From positions 28,519,314 to 28,583,313 of the forward strand of contig CM019691.1 of the NCBI GenBank assembly GCA_009760885.1: a DNA stretch of 64,000 bases, read 5' to 3'. Within the stretch, counting starts at the first letter, position 1. Each line of letters starts with the position of its first letter. Positions 1 to 11,900 of the stretch are shown here, in pieces. The position numbers and the translations under genes are program-made. Source of the DNA: Achatina immaculata. Lineage: Eukaryota; Mollusca; Gastropoda; Stylommatophora; Achatinidae. The notes beneath the pieces were generated by a model. It ran no database searches, had not been told where the DNA came from, and saw only the letters and a list, made by a program, of their open reading frames with translations.

Positions 1-724
1 AACACTTTCATGGAGTGTTGCACTTTAATTTGCATGTGAAATATAAAATCTGTGATCTTGACAGACCAGAAGCCACAGACAGATCTCTTATACCTTATCA
101 AGTGGAGAACCATTACTGTTTTGAGCTGAAAAAAATATCATAGGTTGTTTTCTGCCGTCTTCACAAAATCTTACAACAACAGGTTTATGAGTATGACAAA
201 TGTCTCTTCAAAACTTTTTTCTTCTTATATTTTATATAGTAATTAACTATCTCCTTGTACTCAGTACTGCTGTAAATAGTAGTATCTTTTTTTGTTGACG
301 GCTTTTTCCATTTAAATGACTATTGCTGTTATGTGCATCTTTATTTAATAAGTCAATCCTAATTTAAGGTAATTCTCAGATCTTTGTAACTGGTTCTCTT
401 TGAGAGGATGTCTATATTTTAGATATTTTCATCAACTATTTTGACTCCCTTCATTTTTAACCTCCAATATACAATCACATTTGAAAAAAACTAACTATAG
501 TGCACTAGGTTTATGTGCGATTCTTTGTAATGATGTGAAGGCTATTGTGTAGGGAATAATTCTGCATTATCAACATCAGTACATTCACACTAAAATTCTT
601 TGTGTCAAGAATGGCATTAAAAAGGTAATGAGCTGCTGCAGGGGTGAGATAGCTTATATTCTGTTTCCTTTCTATTGCAATATCGTTTATGTTTTTATGT
701 TACATCAATGTGTCTTATATGCAG
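1..724. other. AT-rich flank, no gene recognised
   Basis: No coding region, repeat or RNA gene is recognisable here. The last bases before 725 read as a plausible splice acceptor (pyrimidine-leaning tract ending TATATGCAG), so at least the right part may be an intron of the plus-strand gene whose possible last exon follows. Confidence 0.4.
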
Positions 725-1142
725 TGTGGATGATAATAGCTTTGACTGGTTCCAGCTGGCAAGACAAGATGAAGTTCTAACTAAACCTGGGTGTATGCTA
801 CATCTTAACAAATATAATTTGGGTCAAGATGATTGGACTAGTAGAACAGTGAAAGTTACTAGCAAAGACCCTGCTTCACCTTTTAGTTGTACTTCTAGTA
901 AACAGACTATTGCAATCCTTCAGCTTACTAGTGGAGCAAGGCCTGCATTTTTTCCTCATGGCGGTGGAATCTTTCAGGAAGTCTACTTCTTGATTTCACT
1001 TCAAGCCCACTTGGAATCTACTATAAACTGTTTTCCACCGGACGCAGTGGGTGTGTTTCATTATATTTATTGGGTCTGCCGGAAAGAACACAAGTTTACA
1101 ATTCAGTGGAAATCCAGGGCGAAGAAGTACAGAGTGAAATAG
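725..1142 (+). CDS. possible terminal exon of an unidentified gene
   Basis: An open frame runs to a TAG at 1140-1142; an ATG-initiated reading would start at 675. The frame is rich in amino acids typical of real coding sequence (SFDWFQLARQDEV, NCFPPDAVGVFHYIYW, RKEHKFTIQW) rather than low-complexity filler. A splice acceptor (TATATGCAG) ends at 724, and a canonical AATAAA lies at 1218-1223, about 75 bases after the stop. Together these suggest the last exon of a plus-strand gene with a short 3' UTR ending near 1240. I do not recognise the protein family. A weak resemblance of DDNSFDW to the start of MAM domains is not sustained further on. It could also be an old mobile-element fragment or a chance open frame. 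Upstream exons would lie left of the window. Confidence 0.35.
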
Positions 1143-1217
1143 GAACTGACCAGTCAACCTGCAAATGCAGTCCTGGGAGCTGTTTTATGTTTTAGTCGTA
1201 AAGAAAAGGACACACTG

Positions 1218-1223
1218 AATAAA
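1218..1223 (+). terminator. candidate polyadenylation signal AATAAA
   Basis: The hexamer sits about 75 bases after the stop of the open frame ending at 1142, at a normal distance for a short 3' UTR. Confidence 0.3.
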
Positions 1224-1242
1224 ATGAAGAAAGTTAATCTGC

Positions 1243-2028
1243 ACACACAAAGCATATAAGTCCATAACATGATTCCAAAACCATGCGTCTACTGTAGTTA
1301 TGAAAAAAAAGTTTTTTTGTTGTGGTAAACACTTACCAGACGCAGATCATTCTTTGCATGAGCAACAGCCACTAGATTTGTGTCCGACATGTTTACTATT
1401 AACAGCGATCCTGAAAGTCTAGGAACTAATCCACTTTCAGCGTTGTAGTCACTACATTTAGAGCGATAAGACTTGACCCAAATAGCATCATAAGGCACAG
1501 TACAGTATTGTGTAAACCTGATGTAGACACGGCGAATCCTTCGCTAGTTTCCTTCACCTTGTCACTAATGCCAATGAGTTTTTTTTTAAGCTGTAGCGTG
1601 GCTGTTACATAACTTGAAAATAAAATTCTGTCAATGTGTTTGAAATTTTGAGAAAAAAAATAGTCTTAGTTCTCTAAAAAGGAGGCGTGGGGACGGGGGT
1701 GGAAGATACATTGTATTGTAACGCAAGTTATGGTAACAATTTTTATCATCTCCTGTATATATTGTCAACATCTCTGTTCGCTTTTATAAAAGCTTGAAAT
1801 GTTTATGACTGTCATATCTCATGGATGATTCACCAATATTTGATTGACGCAGCCACAACAAGTCATGTTTTGTGTTGCACGGCCCTGTCTCCGTGTTTGC
1901 AGCCTCCATTCAGTTTTCAGCCCCTTTTCAGTCTCAAACAGCGACGCGCCCCCTCAAAGAGTAGTTCCCCAGTATGTCACCTGTCTTTCCCCATTTATTC
2001 TCACTGCTAATGGTTGTTGATAAATCAG
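1243..2028. other. intergenic stretch, nothing recognised
   Basis: No exon, transposon or tandem repeat is recognised. A G-rich patch near 1681-1705 (GGAGGCGTGGGGACGGGGG) stands out in otherwise AT-rich sequence. I cannot assign it a role. Confidence 0.3.
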
Positions 2029-2435
2029 TCATATGGATGTCCCTTGTGGAACTTTGATTCTCTAACAGCTCTCCCGTAGGCCTCTCGGCTGTAAGCAAAA
2101 TGCCCAGCTGCTGATGCATCCATTTGCAGATCATCAACAATGTCTTGCAGCCTTCTTCGCCTTGGTCTTCCTCTCTTTTTCCCATTATGTACCATTCCAA
2201 GACGGTCTTCTCATGACGTAATGTGTCTGTTTAGTCCTCTTTATTAGCCATCTTCTTCAATATTTTAAGTTCTTGTAGTATGTTCATTATATATGTTCTT
2301 TTTTGTGTCAATGATATTTAAAGAACTCTTCTGTAGCATTTACATTCAAGGCATGTGTTTCTCAGCTGTTGTTAAGTGTCCAGGTCTCACGGGCATATGT
2401 TGCGATGGGAAAGATGCATGCCGAACATATGGCAA
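2029..2435 (-). mobile_element. RTE-like LINE, 3' stub (family R1)
   Basis: On the minus strand this reads as the 3' end of a non-LTR retrotransposon ORF. It shares the arginine-rich segment, an RRRLQDI-type motif, the NxEAYRxAVRE-like segment and the ending that encodes a KFHKG motif with copies at 6319-6744 and 20080-20945. It is frameshifted, and truncated at its 5' end near the sequence encoding a cysteine-rich CETW-type segment. CATATGG occurs at both borders and may be a short target-site duplication. It lies just upstream of RMND5 exon 1. Confidence 0.6.
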
Positions 2436-2824
2436 TCCCGTATTTCGGCAAATGCTTTTGTCAAGTGTCACATTACAAAATACCGCAACAGATAAATACT
2501 TGAAAAATAAATTTACAAGATTTGAAACTTAGCTATCAGGTAATCATTTTGGACCCGACTTTCTCACGAGGAGGATACCATAGAGCTTAGTTTTCATGTT
2601 TCTTTAATTTTTCGTGTATTTGTTGTGTTGCTTTTGTATGTGACTCTGACAAAGGCATTTGCTGAAATACTGGATTGTTAACTTATATATACATATGGAA
2701 GAACTGACAATCTTTGGTTCTTAATTCGACACGTTCAGGACAACCCGCTAATGGCCATTTTGACTTCTCCATGTGACGATTGTCTGGCACGACCTAGATT
2801 TATAAATCAAAACATTGGAAGAAG

Positions 2825-2959
2825 ATGGATGCTTGTTGGATGGTGGATAGAGAGTTGGAAAAATATCCGAAAAGTACAAGTCCCTCACTGATCAGGAGCA
2901 AAAAGCTATTGATGAGTTTATAATCACGCTAGAGACCTTCATCTCAAAGCTGCTCGAAA
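2825..2959 (+). CDS. RMND5A: RMND5 coding exon 1 (with a 1-base frameshift)
   Basis: The ATG at 2825 opens [13 protein letters not shown], matching the family N-terminus (M-D-x-C, then V-x-R-E-L-E-K). After the run of five A at 2859-2863 the frame must shift by one missing base to continue [11 protein letters not shown] and FISKLLE. The exon ends at GAA-A with a perfect GTAAGT donor at 2960. The leftover base joins exon 2 in phase. As written, the ATG frame stops shortly after the A-run. Confidence 0.88.
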
Positions 2960-5900
2960 GTAAGTGATCAAGATGGCAGTATGGTAACAGTACAAATTGC
3001 ACCTGACCACTGCTATAGTATTTTAAAACCACCTGTTTTTACCCGACAAGTCGCTTCTTTACCGGATAAAGAAATCTTAATATAAAACTGTTTAGGTTGA
3101 TTTTACATGGTTTGCAAGAGGCAAATAGTTTTAAAAGGACATACGCGGCTATATTATTATTTTAAACAAAATACATTTGTACGTTTCAAAACTCGTCTTC
3201 GTCACTTAATAATAGATAAGAATAAGAGAACAAAAATAAGAGAGCCGGTTGATGAAAACTCATTTCAGTGCTATGAGAAGGGCATAACATCATTTATCTT
3301 AATTAGTAGTTAATTAATTTCTTTTTAATTTAACACAGCCTCAAAAACACAATGTCAATAATCATCCATGTTATCTGTGAACTTAAAAAAAATATGTTTA
3401 AGAGATCAATGAAAATTGTTATTGTGACTTTATTTTACTACAAAATAAGCAGATATCTTTTCAACAACAGTCTTTGTTTCCACTGCTTTACTGAAATGGG
3501 CAAATACTTAATGATAGACATAGTTGTAAATCCATTTCCTCTTGTTCAGCAGATGGAAAATTCTGAAACCAACACACACAAAAAATATAAATATAATATT
3601 AAAAAAACCCAAGTGTTTGCCAGTAAGTAATGATATAGTTAAAATGTAATGTTTTTTATTATGGAGTGCTCCAGTAATGAACTCATTACATCATCTTTGA
3701 TAAGAGTAGTATTATGAAGCTGATGAACATTCAAATATATATCTTTTGGAACAAAAGCATATACAGGGTCCAGCATAAAGCATAGCTGGATTTAACTGAC
3801 ATAGTGCGCAGAAACTGAATAAAAAGCATGACATCAGAGATGAAGCAGACAAACGGTCATTTTTAACAATGGCTTCTTGGCAAACACAACATCGTGCATT
3901 CACCGTTGAAACTTATTTTAAAAGTGGAGAATCGTCTATTACTGTACAATGAAAGTTTTGTTGCTATTTTGAGTTGCATCCCCATGGAGGACAAAACAAT
4001 TTTGAGGTGGATCAAAAAATTTAAGGAAACCGCTAATTGCCTTAATAACAAGTCTACTGGTCATCCAAGAACTCAACAGGCACCTGAATGAATTAAAAAA
4101 GTCTGCAGCGCATTGCTGAGCAGCGATCAGCTGTTAGGAACGCTTTGGCACCTGGCATCCTCTTACTGTTAATAGTGATCTTTATGTGCAGATCTAACTG
4201 AATACTTCATTCCAGACTTGGCCAATAGAAATAAGAGACTAATATGGTTTCAACAAGATGGAGCAACTGCCCACACAGCCCGTCAGTCCATGGCCATGCT
4301 GTGACAAGCATTTCCCAATCGTCTTATTTCCAGATTTGGGGATATTCATTGGTCACCAGATTTATAGGCCACAGACTTATTTTTGTGGGGGTATCTCAAG
4401 AACACAGTGTATGCTAGTCGACCACAGTTAGTTGGAGACTTAAAAGATCAAATCCGACGCTGCATTCAAAATATCCCTTTGAACATGTTAAACGGTGTTA
4501 CACAGGAATTTTCCATAATTTCAGCATAATTTTCAAAACCTAAATATGATTGTCAGCAATAATAAAAATACCCACATTTCTGAGTTTCATTTCACTTTTT
4601 TTTTACCGAAAACGTGTATAGCGCTTATTTATTTTCCATTTTTAAAATCCAGCGATACTTTATGCTGGATCCTGTATAATAACTATGATAGCATGGCTTT
4701 TAAGGCCTAGGGCTGCCACTTGAGGTGACAGGTTTAAAGAAGAAGACAATTGATCTTTGTTTGTGGTGTCTTGTTGACAGGTAATAAGTTTCATGGTCAA
4801 CAACCAGAGTTTACTGATGTCACATCTGTGTTACATGCAGTCAGTTCAGACTTCACCACATTTTTTATCAGGTTATCTTTGGTCAGTCTCCTTAGAACTT
4901 ACCTCCCGGTGTGTATTGTAATGGGTGTTCTAGTGATAATGTTGGGGCAGTGAGGCGGGGGTGGGCAAAGACAATGTCTGATTAGGCAATCAGTGATCCA
5001 TAGTTCACATGCTAGTATCAGGGTTGGCGAACTGTAACTCACATGCTGGCATCAGGGTTGGCAAACTATAGCTGAATACTGGCATCAGGGTTGGCAAACT
5101 ATAGCTGACATGCTGGCATCAGGGTTGGTGAAATATAGCCGACATTCTGGCATCAGGGTTGACAAACTATGACTGACATGCTGGCATCAGGGTTGGCAAA
5201 CTATGACCAACATGCTGGCATCAGGGTTGGCAAACTATAGCTGACATGCTGGCATCAGGGTTGGTGAACTATAGCTGACATGCTGGCATCAGGGTTGGTG
5301 AACTATAGGTGACATGCTGACATCGGGATTGGCGAACTATAGCTGGCATGCTGGCATCAGAGTTGGCGGACTATAGCTGACTTGCTGGCATTAGGGTTGG
5401 TGAACTATAGGTGACCAAGACCCTGTCCCACCTCTCCATTTGTACCTCCAGTAACAGGCCTAGCTTGGCAAATGGGGCAAGAGTCATTATAATTTCCATG
5501 GTGGTGGAGCCTGCTTTTATTGCACACCCTTCTTTTTAGCTGCATTTGGGGACAGAAGAAAATAGCTGCCATGGTCCATTCCCAGACCATCATGATGCTG
5601 TCCTCAACATATTCACCACATCATCTGCAAAGAACACCAGCTCACAGCTCAAAGGAGATTGAAGAAGAAGAAGCAGCGGTAATGTTGAGGGGTCTTTTCC
5701 AAGTACATGCCAGTCTTTTTGCAGTGCTTTTACTTGCATGTCCTCTTTAAAATAAGTTGAAACATAAATTCATTTAAAATCAGTGTTCTCTTAAAGATGT
5801 TCTAGTGCTATATACAAAAGAAACAGTGCAGAAAGAAATAGAGAAACTGTCACTTTTATCTTATTATGACACTCCCAGACCCAAGTGACAGAAAGGTCTG

Positions 5901-8900
5901 TGGAGAATCTAAATAAAATCATGTTGTCCCAGAGAATCATAGTGAAATCATGCTTGAATAACATTGTTGGGGTAAAGAAAACAAACAACTGCACCAGTAA
6001 TTGGAAGTTAGTGAGAACAGGAAATGGGACTGTCACTTTCATGTGATATATTCTAAGATTAAATTATGTTATAAAGATTATTCTCTATTGCACAGTGCAT
6101 AGAAAAATGTATCACAGAAAACTATTATCAGTTATATCTTTTTTTTAATGGACACCAAATCCCCTTGAAGAAATTTCTAGCAGGAAAGATAGTGGATGTG
6201 TATGAATGGTACAGTATTGCTTCAGTTATACAGATTCAAGTTATTCAGCACCAGTATCTCCATCAGCATTCTTGCCGGTGTGAAAAAACAAAAGAATATA
6301 TTCTATGAGTGACAGTCTCATTCATTCATTTGCATGTCCCTTGTGGAACTTTGACTCCCTAACAGCACTCCTGTAGGCCTCTTGGTTGTGAGCAAGATGG
6401 CCTGCTGCTGATACATACATTTGCAGATCAACGATGTCTTGCAGCCATCTTCGCCTTGGTCTTCCTCTTCTTCTTTTTCCCATTATGTATCCTTCCAAGA
6501 CAGTCTTCTCTAGATTATCATGATGTTTAATGTGTCCAAAATATTTAAGTTTTCTCTGTTTGATCTTCTTTCTAGCCAACCTTCTTTAATATTAAGTTCT
6601 TGTAGTATGGATACATTTGTTCTTTTTTGTGTCCATGATATTTGAAGAACTCTTCTGTAGCATTTACATTTAAAGGCATTTTATGTGTTTCTCAGCTGTT
6701 TTATTAAGTCTCCAGGTCTCACAGGCATATGTTGCGATGGGAAAGAGTGACAGTCTATACTAGCATATATAACCAGAATAGGCCAGGAAATCTGTACATG
6801 TTTTAGAAGATGTAGGTTACCATCTGATACTGGGATAAGCCAGTGAACTTCATCTTAGTGAGAGGACTCATGTTTGAGAAGTCCCATTTCTTTAAAGCAA
6901 AATATGAAGAGGGCACAAGGCCCTGTGTTTACTTCAGTAGATGTCTTGCGGAACCAGACTTAGTTCCTTATGAAACAAAGTTCAGAGGAGAGCTACAGTA
7001 TCACATTTTATTCCAGGGTCTCATGATGAGCTGGTTTCTGATGGAATAAAAGAATCTGTATCCGAACTAGTGATCCAGTCTAGATTAGCTTCTGAAGGAG
7101 TGAGTACAGCTCACAAGGATCTTCATGGGCCAATATCTAAGCTGGGCAAGTGCATAGATAAGGTTAGATTTTATTATGTTTAATGTCCAATCAGTGTTTA
7201 ATGTCCAGCCTAAATGCTTAATTTTCCAGTGTCTAATGTCCAGTCTAAATGCTTGACTGCCCAATCTAATGCTTAACTAAGTGTAGTCACCTAGATTGAA
7301 CTGGTGATATCAGTAGATTGTCTGTAGTTTGTTGGTTCTTAATTTTCATGAGCTTACATTTTTCTAAGAAAACAGATACTAATAGTTACGATGGTTTTAA
7401 TTATGATTTAGTATATGCATGTGCATTTTGGAGTTGCATTTTATGAATTCCTTATCCAGTGAAAATAGTGTGTGTATGTGTATAAGGATAGAAAAAAAAG
7501 GAAAATAGATCAAGTATTTTCTTTAGTTATAAGCATCTCTATAGCCATAATGCACACAAAATCAGCATGAGAAATGTTTATTTATGATTCAGGCATTATT
7601 TCTCTGTAGGATTTCTTGTAAAATAAGTTTTGCAAACTCTAGAGGCACCAAGGTGTTATAACTTTACACATAGATATTTTTTATCTGTTATGTTTTCATA
7701 ATCTTACTTATAGATATTAAATCCATTATTTCAATTTTTTTGTGTCGTGGATTATAAGCAGGTTTCTTTCTGAATATGATGGTGGATAGTTTTGTATATT
7801 GTTCCTGAGTTTTATTTGTTGCATAAAGTGAGTTCAGTTAGTATAATTAATGTAGACATAACTGTTTATATGTGATGTTGAGAGTTGATGTTTTGTTTAC
7901 TTTTCATTTTGCTTTTTCAGAACTTCACATCTGATTTCTCTTCAGTTGTAACAGAAGGTGCCTTTGAAGGAGAAAGGTGTCAGCAGTTGTTAAACGAAGT
8001 CATCTGTGAGCATTTTTTGCGACAGGGCATGCTAGATATTGCTGACTGTCTGAGCGAGGTGAGATTTCTCTGTCTTTACTTTGTTCCATAAAATAGTACT
8101 ACATATTTACACAATTTTTTTTCATATGTGTTGATACTATTTTGAACTTGCTGTTGGAATTTTCATATTTTTTCATAACCAGACATTCATACTGTGTGGT
8201 GGATTACTTATTATGCTAAACAAGTTTAATCCTAGTGATCCAGAAGAGCAGGGGGCTGAACATATGGCAAAAATGCAAATATAGATTATTGTTTTATGAA
8301 TTTTATATCAGCAGACAACATTATAGGTGTGAGGCGGGTCCATATTAAATTTAGCCCATGGCCTGGGTGGTGGCTAATCTGTCTCACTGCTCATACTCTT
8401 GTGGCTTAGACAGATCCTCACTGAACTAGAATTCAGGTTTGTTACTTCAGACATTTCCTTGCAGTATTTATTCCACCTGCGTTAACATGTGTTTGCCACA
8501 ACCTGTATGAGACAGCTGGTTTCTTAACCATCCCATCAGGCTGCATGATTTTTATTTTATAATTGGTAGCCATAAGGGGATCCACTGCTACCTTCACAAC
8601 CTGCACAAACATTTTAGTAGGTAAAAATGAATATATCATCTGTAACTGAAATTGTGTTGGTGGCTGTGGGTGTTCAAAAGCAAAGTAATTTAAGACTATA
8701 TGTCACAGATATCATAACCTGCCACAGTTTATGAAATGAGCATTTAATCTCCTCTTCTTCTGTTTTTTTTTTCTCATGGAAACATTTGTTTTCATTATTC
8801 ATATTCAAAACTGAATGACTGGAACAGCACCCAAATGCGAAAAAAATAATAGACGACGAAAATACTACAATGCAGAAGAAATGGCCTTCTGACAGAGCAG

Positions 8901-11900
8901 AATACTGCAGGTTGAGATGCCATCTATGTACAAGCTGAAAATTGACTCAGTAAGACTTATGTCCCTGCAGAAAAGAGTCACAGATAGCACAAGATATCCT
9001 CCAGACATGTCAGCAACACAACCCACTCAGTTAAAGGACCTGGCCAGACTTCAGCTTCCTGCAGAAGAATATAAACGGCAGCATGGAGAACCAAAGACAA
9101 ACTGCTGCATTTGTGAGAGAGATTGTTGTTTAGATCTGAATGAATAAACAAAAGAAATAGTTTTAAATAGAAGTTTCAGGATTTTTGATATTATTAACCT
9201 GTTCCTTTTTCTTCTGAGTGTCCCAAACATTTGAGTAATATGTGGGGATATACTGTCATGAAAATTATATAATCACACTCATTCATCATATTTGTTCCTA
9301 AACTTACATTTCTTTATTATACATAGGATGCACACTTACGGTTATCATGTGAGAGAAAGGAGCCATTTTTGGAGTTGCACAGAATTCTTGAAGCGCTGAG
9401 GCAGCGTAATTTAGACCCAGCACTGGAGTGAGTGATTTCTGCTCAGTTTTAAAGTAAAATTAAGTGTTTCTTCTGCACCTGAATGTCTCTGCTGTAGGTG
9501 ATTTGACTTTTAGGGAGTGTGCTGGCAGTTTTTAATTTTGTCTTTGACAGAAAAAAAAAAAAAAATCCTATGCTTCACAGTTATTCAAGCTTGTGCTTTC
9601 AAGAATGAGAAACCACAGCATCCCCCTAAATGTATAAATAACGTGCAGTGAAATTGCACAGTTCATATTTATTCATGGCATTGTTAGAGTGACTGATTAG
9701 AGGTGGTACAGTTTTTAAGCTTCACTTCCACATGATGATAGTAAACAGCTGAGTCTCAACAGCCCAGTGGTTTTTAGCCATTTTGCATACTGGGGTACTA
9801 GGTTCACATTGTGTCATGTGCCTGTTATTTTTGTATAAATCTGAACATCCCTTTATTGTGTTATGTCTGTTCCTGACAGTAGTAGAAGAGGTGAGTAGAA
9901 GAGACTGGATACTGCTTCTGATGGCATGTGCCTAAAAAAGAAAGTTAGGCTAAAGTGAACTGTACACATGACAATAGGTATTTTTATAATATATAGATCC
10001 ACAACAGGCACACACACACAAATCCCAACAAATTTTTTATTATATCAGTCAAAAAAAAAAAAGAAGTTGGGATCTTGGAATGATCAAATTAAGTATATTT
10101 TGCTCTTGCTTTGAAGTTTTTAAAATGATCTCATAATTTCTGTGAACCATCAAGCCACTAGTAAGCGAAGATAGACTGCATTAATAACAGTCTCATGGTT
10201 TAGAGGGTGCCTGAGTGCATAGTGGGTTTTTTTTTTACTCATTTTTCATTAGATCAGGTGCAGGCAGATTCACCCCAAAACATCCATCTGTGGAAATAAG
10301 GACATTCTGGAGCTTGAGAAAGTAGGGTGATGGCCAGGTGTATCGCGTGCTGTCAGGTGGGGTGTAGGTATCATATATCTCCATGGGATGATAGAGTTTA
10401 GACTGACCTCAGTGCTGTGAAGTTGGTGATACCAAAACTGCATTGCCAGATTGCAATGTTAATGAGAATACAACTTTTCTCCCTAATTTTTAGATGGGCT
10501 GAACGAAACAGAGTTGAGCTGAAGAGAAGAAATTCTCCCCTGGAGTTTAAATTACACAGACTTCAGTTTATTGAGCTGATCAAATGTGGACCCTCCAAGC
10601 AAAGAGAGGTTCTGGAATATGCCCGCAAACTAGCACCATTTGCTGATACGCACACAAAAGGTCATCATTTATGCATGAATAATAAATGAGTGAGGAAAGA
10701 ACATTGATAAATCTGATTAAAATCTGTTCTGTTATACAGAAAAATAACTTTCAGTGTTTTATATTCTTCCTTTGAACATCTGTTCTATAATTTTTAGGGA
10801 GTCATTTTATGTACTGTTCTTGACATAAATGGTAATTTTTTTGCTGTCCTGTTTTTCCTTTTAGTTTTAACCAACTGTTTTAACCCTTGAGATTTCTTGT
10901 CTGACTTCATGATCTTTTCTGTTATGTGCTGCTTATTCATTCCTTGGTTAAAAATGCTTTAGAAATGACTAGATAAGTGCTGCCTGAGTGCTGAATTGCA
11001 GTGTCTGTATTTATACAGACTTCTTTCTTAAACTGCTGCTGTAGTTCTTTTTTAATTGCATTTGAAGTTTTAATGCTGTTAGAGAATTGTTTCTTTTTCT
11101 TCTCTCCACTCTGCATATTTTTTTGACTTACAAGCATTATTTGTGGCTCTGTTGTGATGGTACTTTGAAGCTTGTGTTATTTTGGTAGAAGTGTTCGGGC
11201 TACCATGGGGAAGTAATATGGCAAGGTACAGTAATTTTTAAAGACAAAAATAAAACTCACTCATGGTTATTAGTTTAGGTTTTATTTTGATATCTTGCTC
11301 ATGTTTTCTATTTAAAAAAAATATAAGAAGTGTTAGTTTTCAGTATGCGCTTGCAAGTTTATTTCGTATATTCATCATTAATTTTTGTGGTACAGTACTT
11401 TGGTAACTTTAAATATTCATTTATTTGAAGAACACAAAAAATGGATGACTTCTGTTGTACAACAGTTAGCATTGGGATATCAAGTTCCATGTATGTAATT
11501 TTTATGTAGTGTTTTTACATGTGTATCTGACAAATTAAAATTACTTTCTGTGAATTAGATATGCAGTTGCTGATGGGCTCCTTGTTATATCTGAAGCAAG
11601 GAATTGAGACGTCAACATACTCTTTCCTGTTTGAGGAATCAAGCTGGGCAGAAATAAATGACATTTTTACCCGTGATGCATGTCACCTTCTCGGTTTTTC
11701 TGTTGAAAGTCCACTTAGCGTTGGGTAAGTGAAGAATTATGTATGCTCACTGAGTCATAGTTATGATTTTGCGATAACACATTTGAATATGCTTCTGCAA
11801 AATATAAAGCATTAAAAATATAAATTCTCTGGGGCATAAGTTATGTTATGATTTTTTTTTTGTGATGAGCTTTTTTTTTTTTTCTTTTAATATTCTCTTT

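Larger units (their letters stand above)
2960..7016 (+). other. RMND5 intron 1
   Basis: Donor GTAAGT, acceptor TTTTATTCCAG. It contains a mariner element (3762-4676), a dispersed repeat with an internal minisatellite (about 4950-5660) and an RTE stub (6319-6744). The remaining sequence (2960-3760, 5660-6300, 6757-7016) is AT-rich with nothing recognised. The open frame at 6843-7049 ends in a different frame from exon 2 and is not part of the gene. Confidence 0.8.

Noticed and set aside
1298..1498. Minus-strand 66-codon open frame as a gene
   Set aside because: No recognisable motifs, splice context or repeat membership; likely chance.
6843..7049. An upstream RMND5 exon in the 68-codon open frame
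   Set aside because: The frame differs from exon 2, and phase from exon 1 requires the acceptor at 7016.
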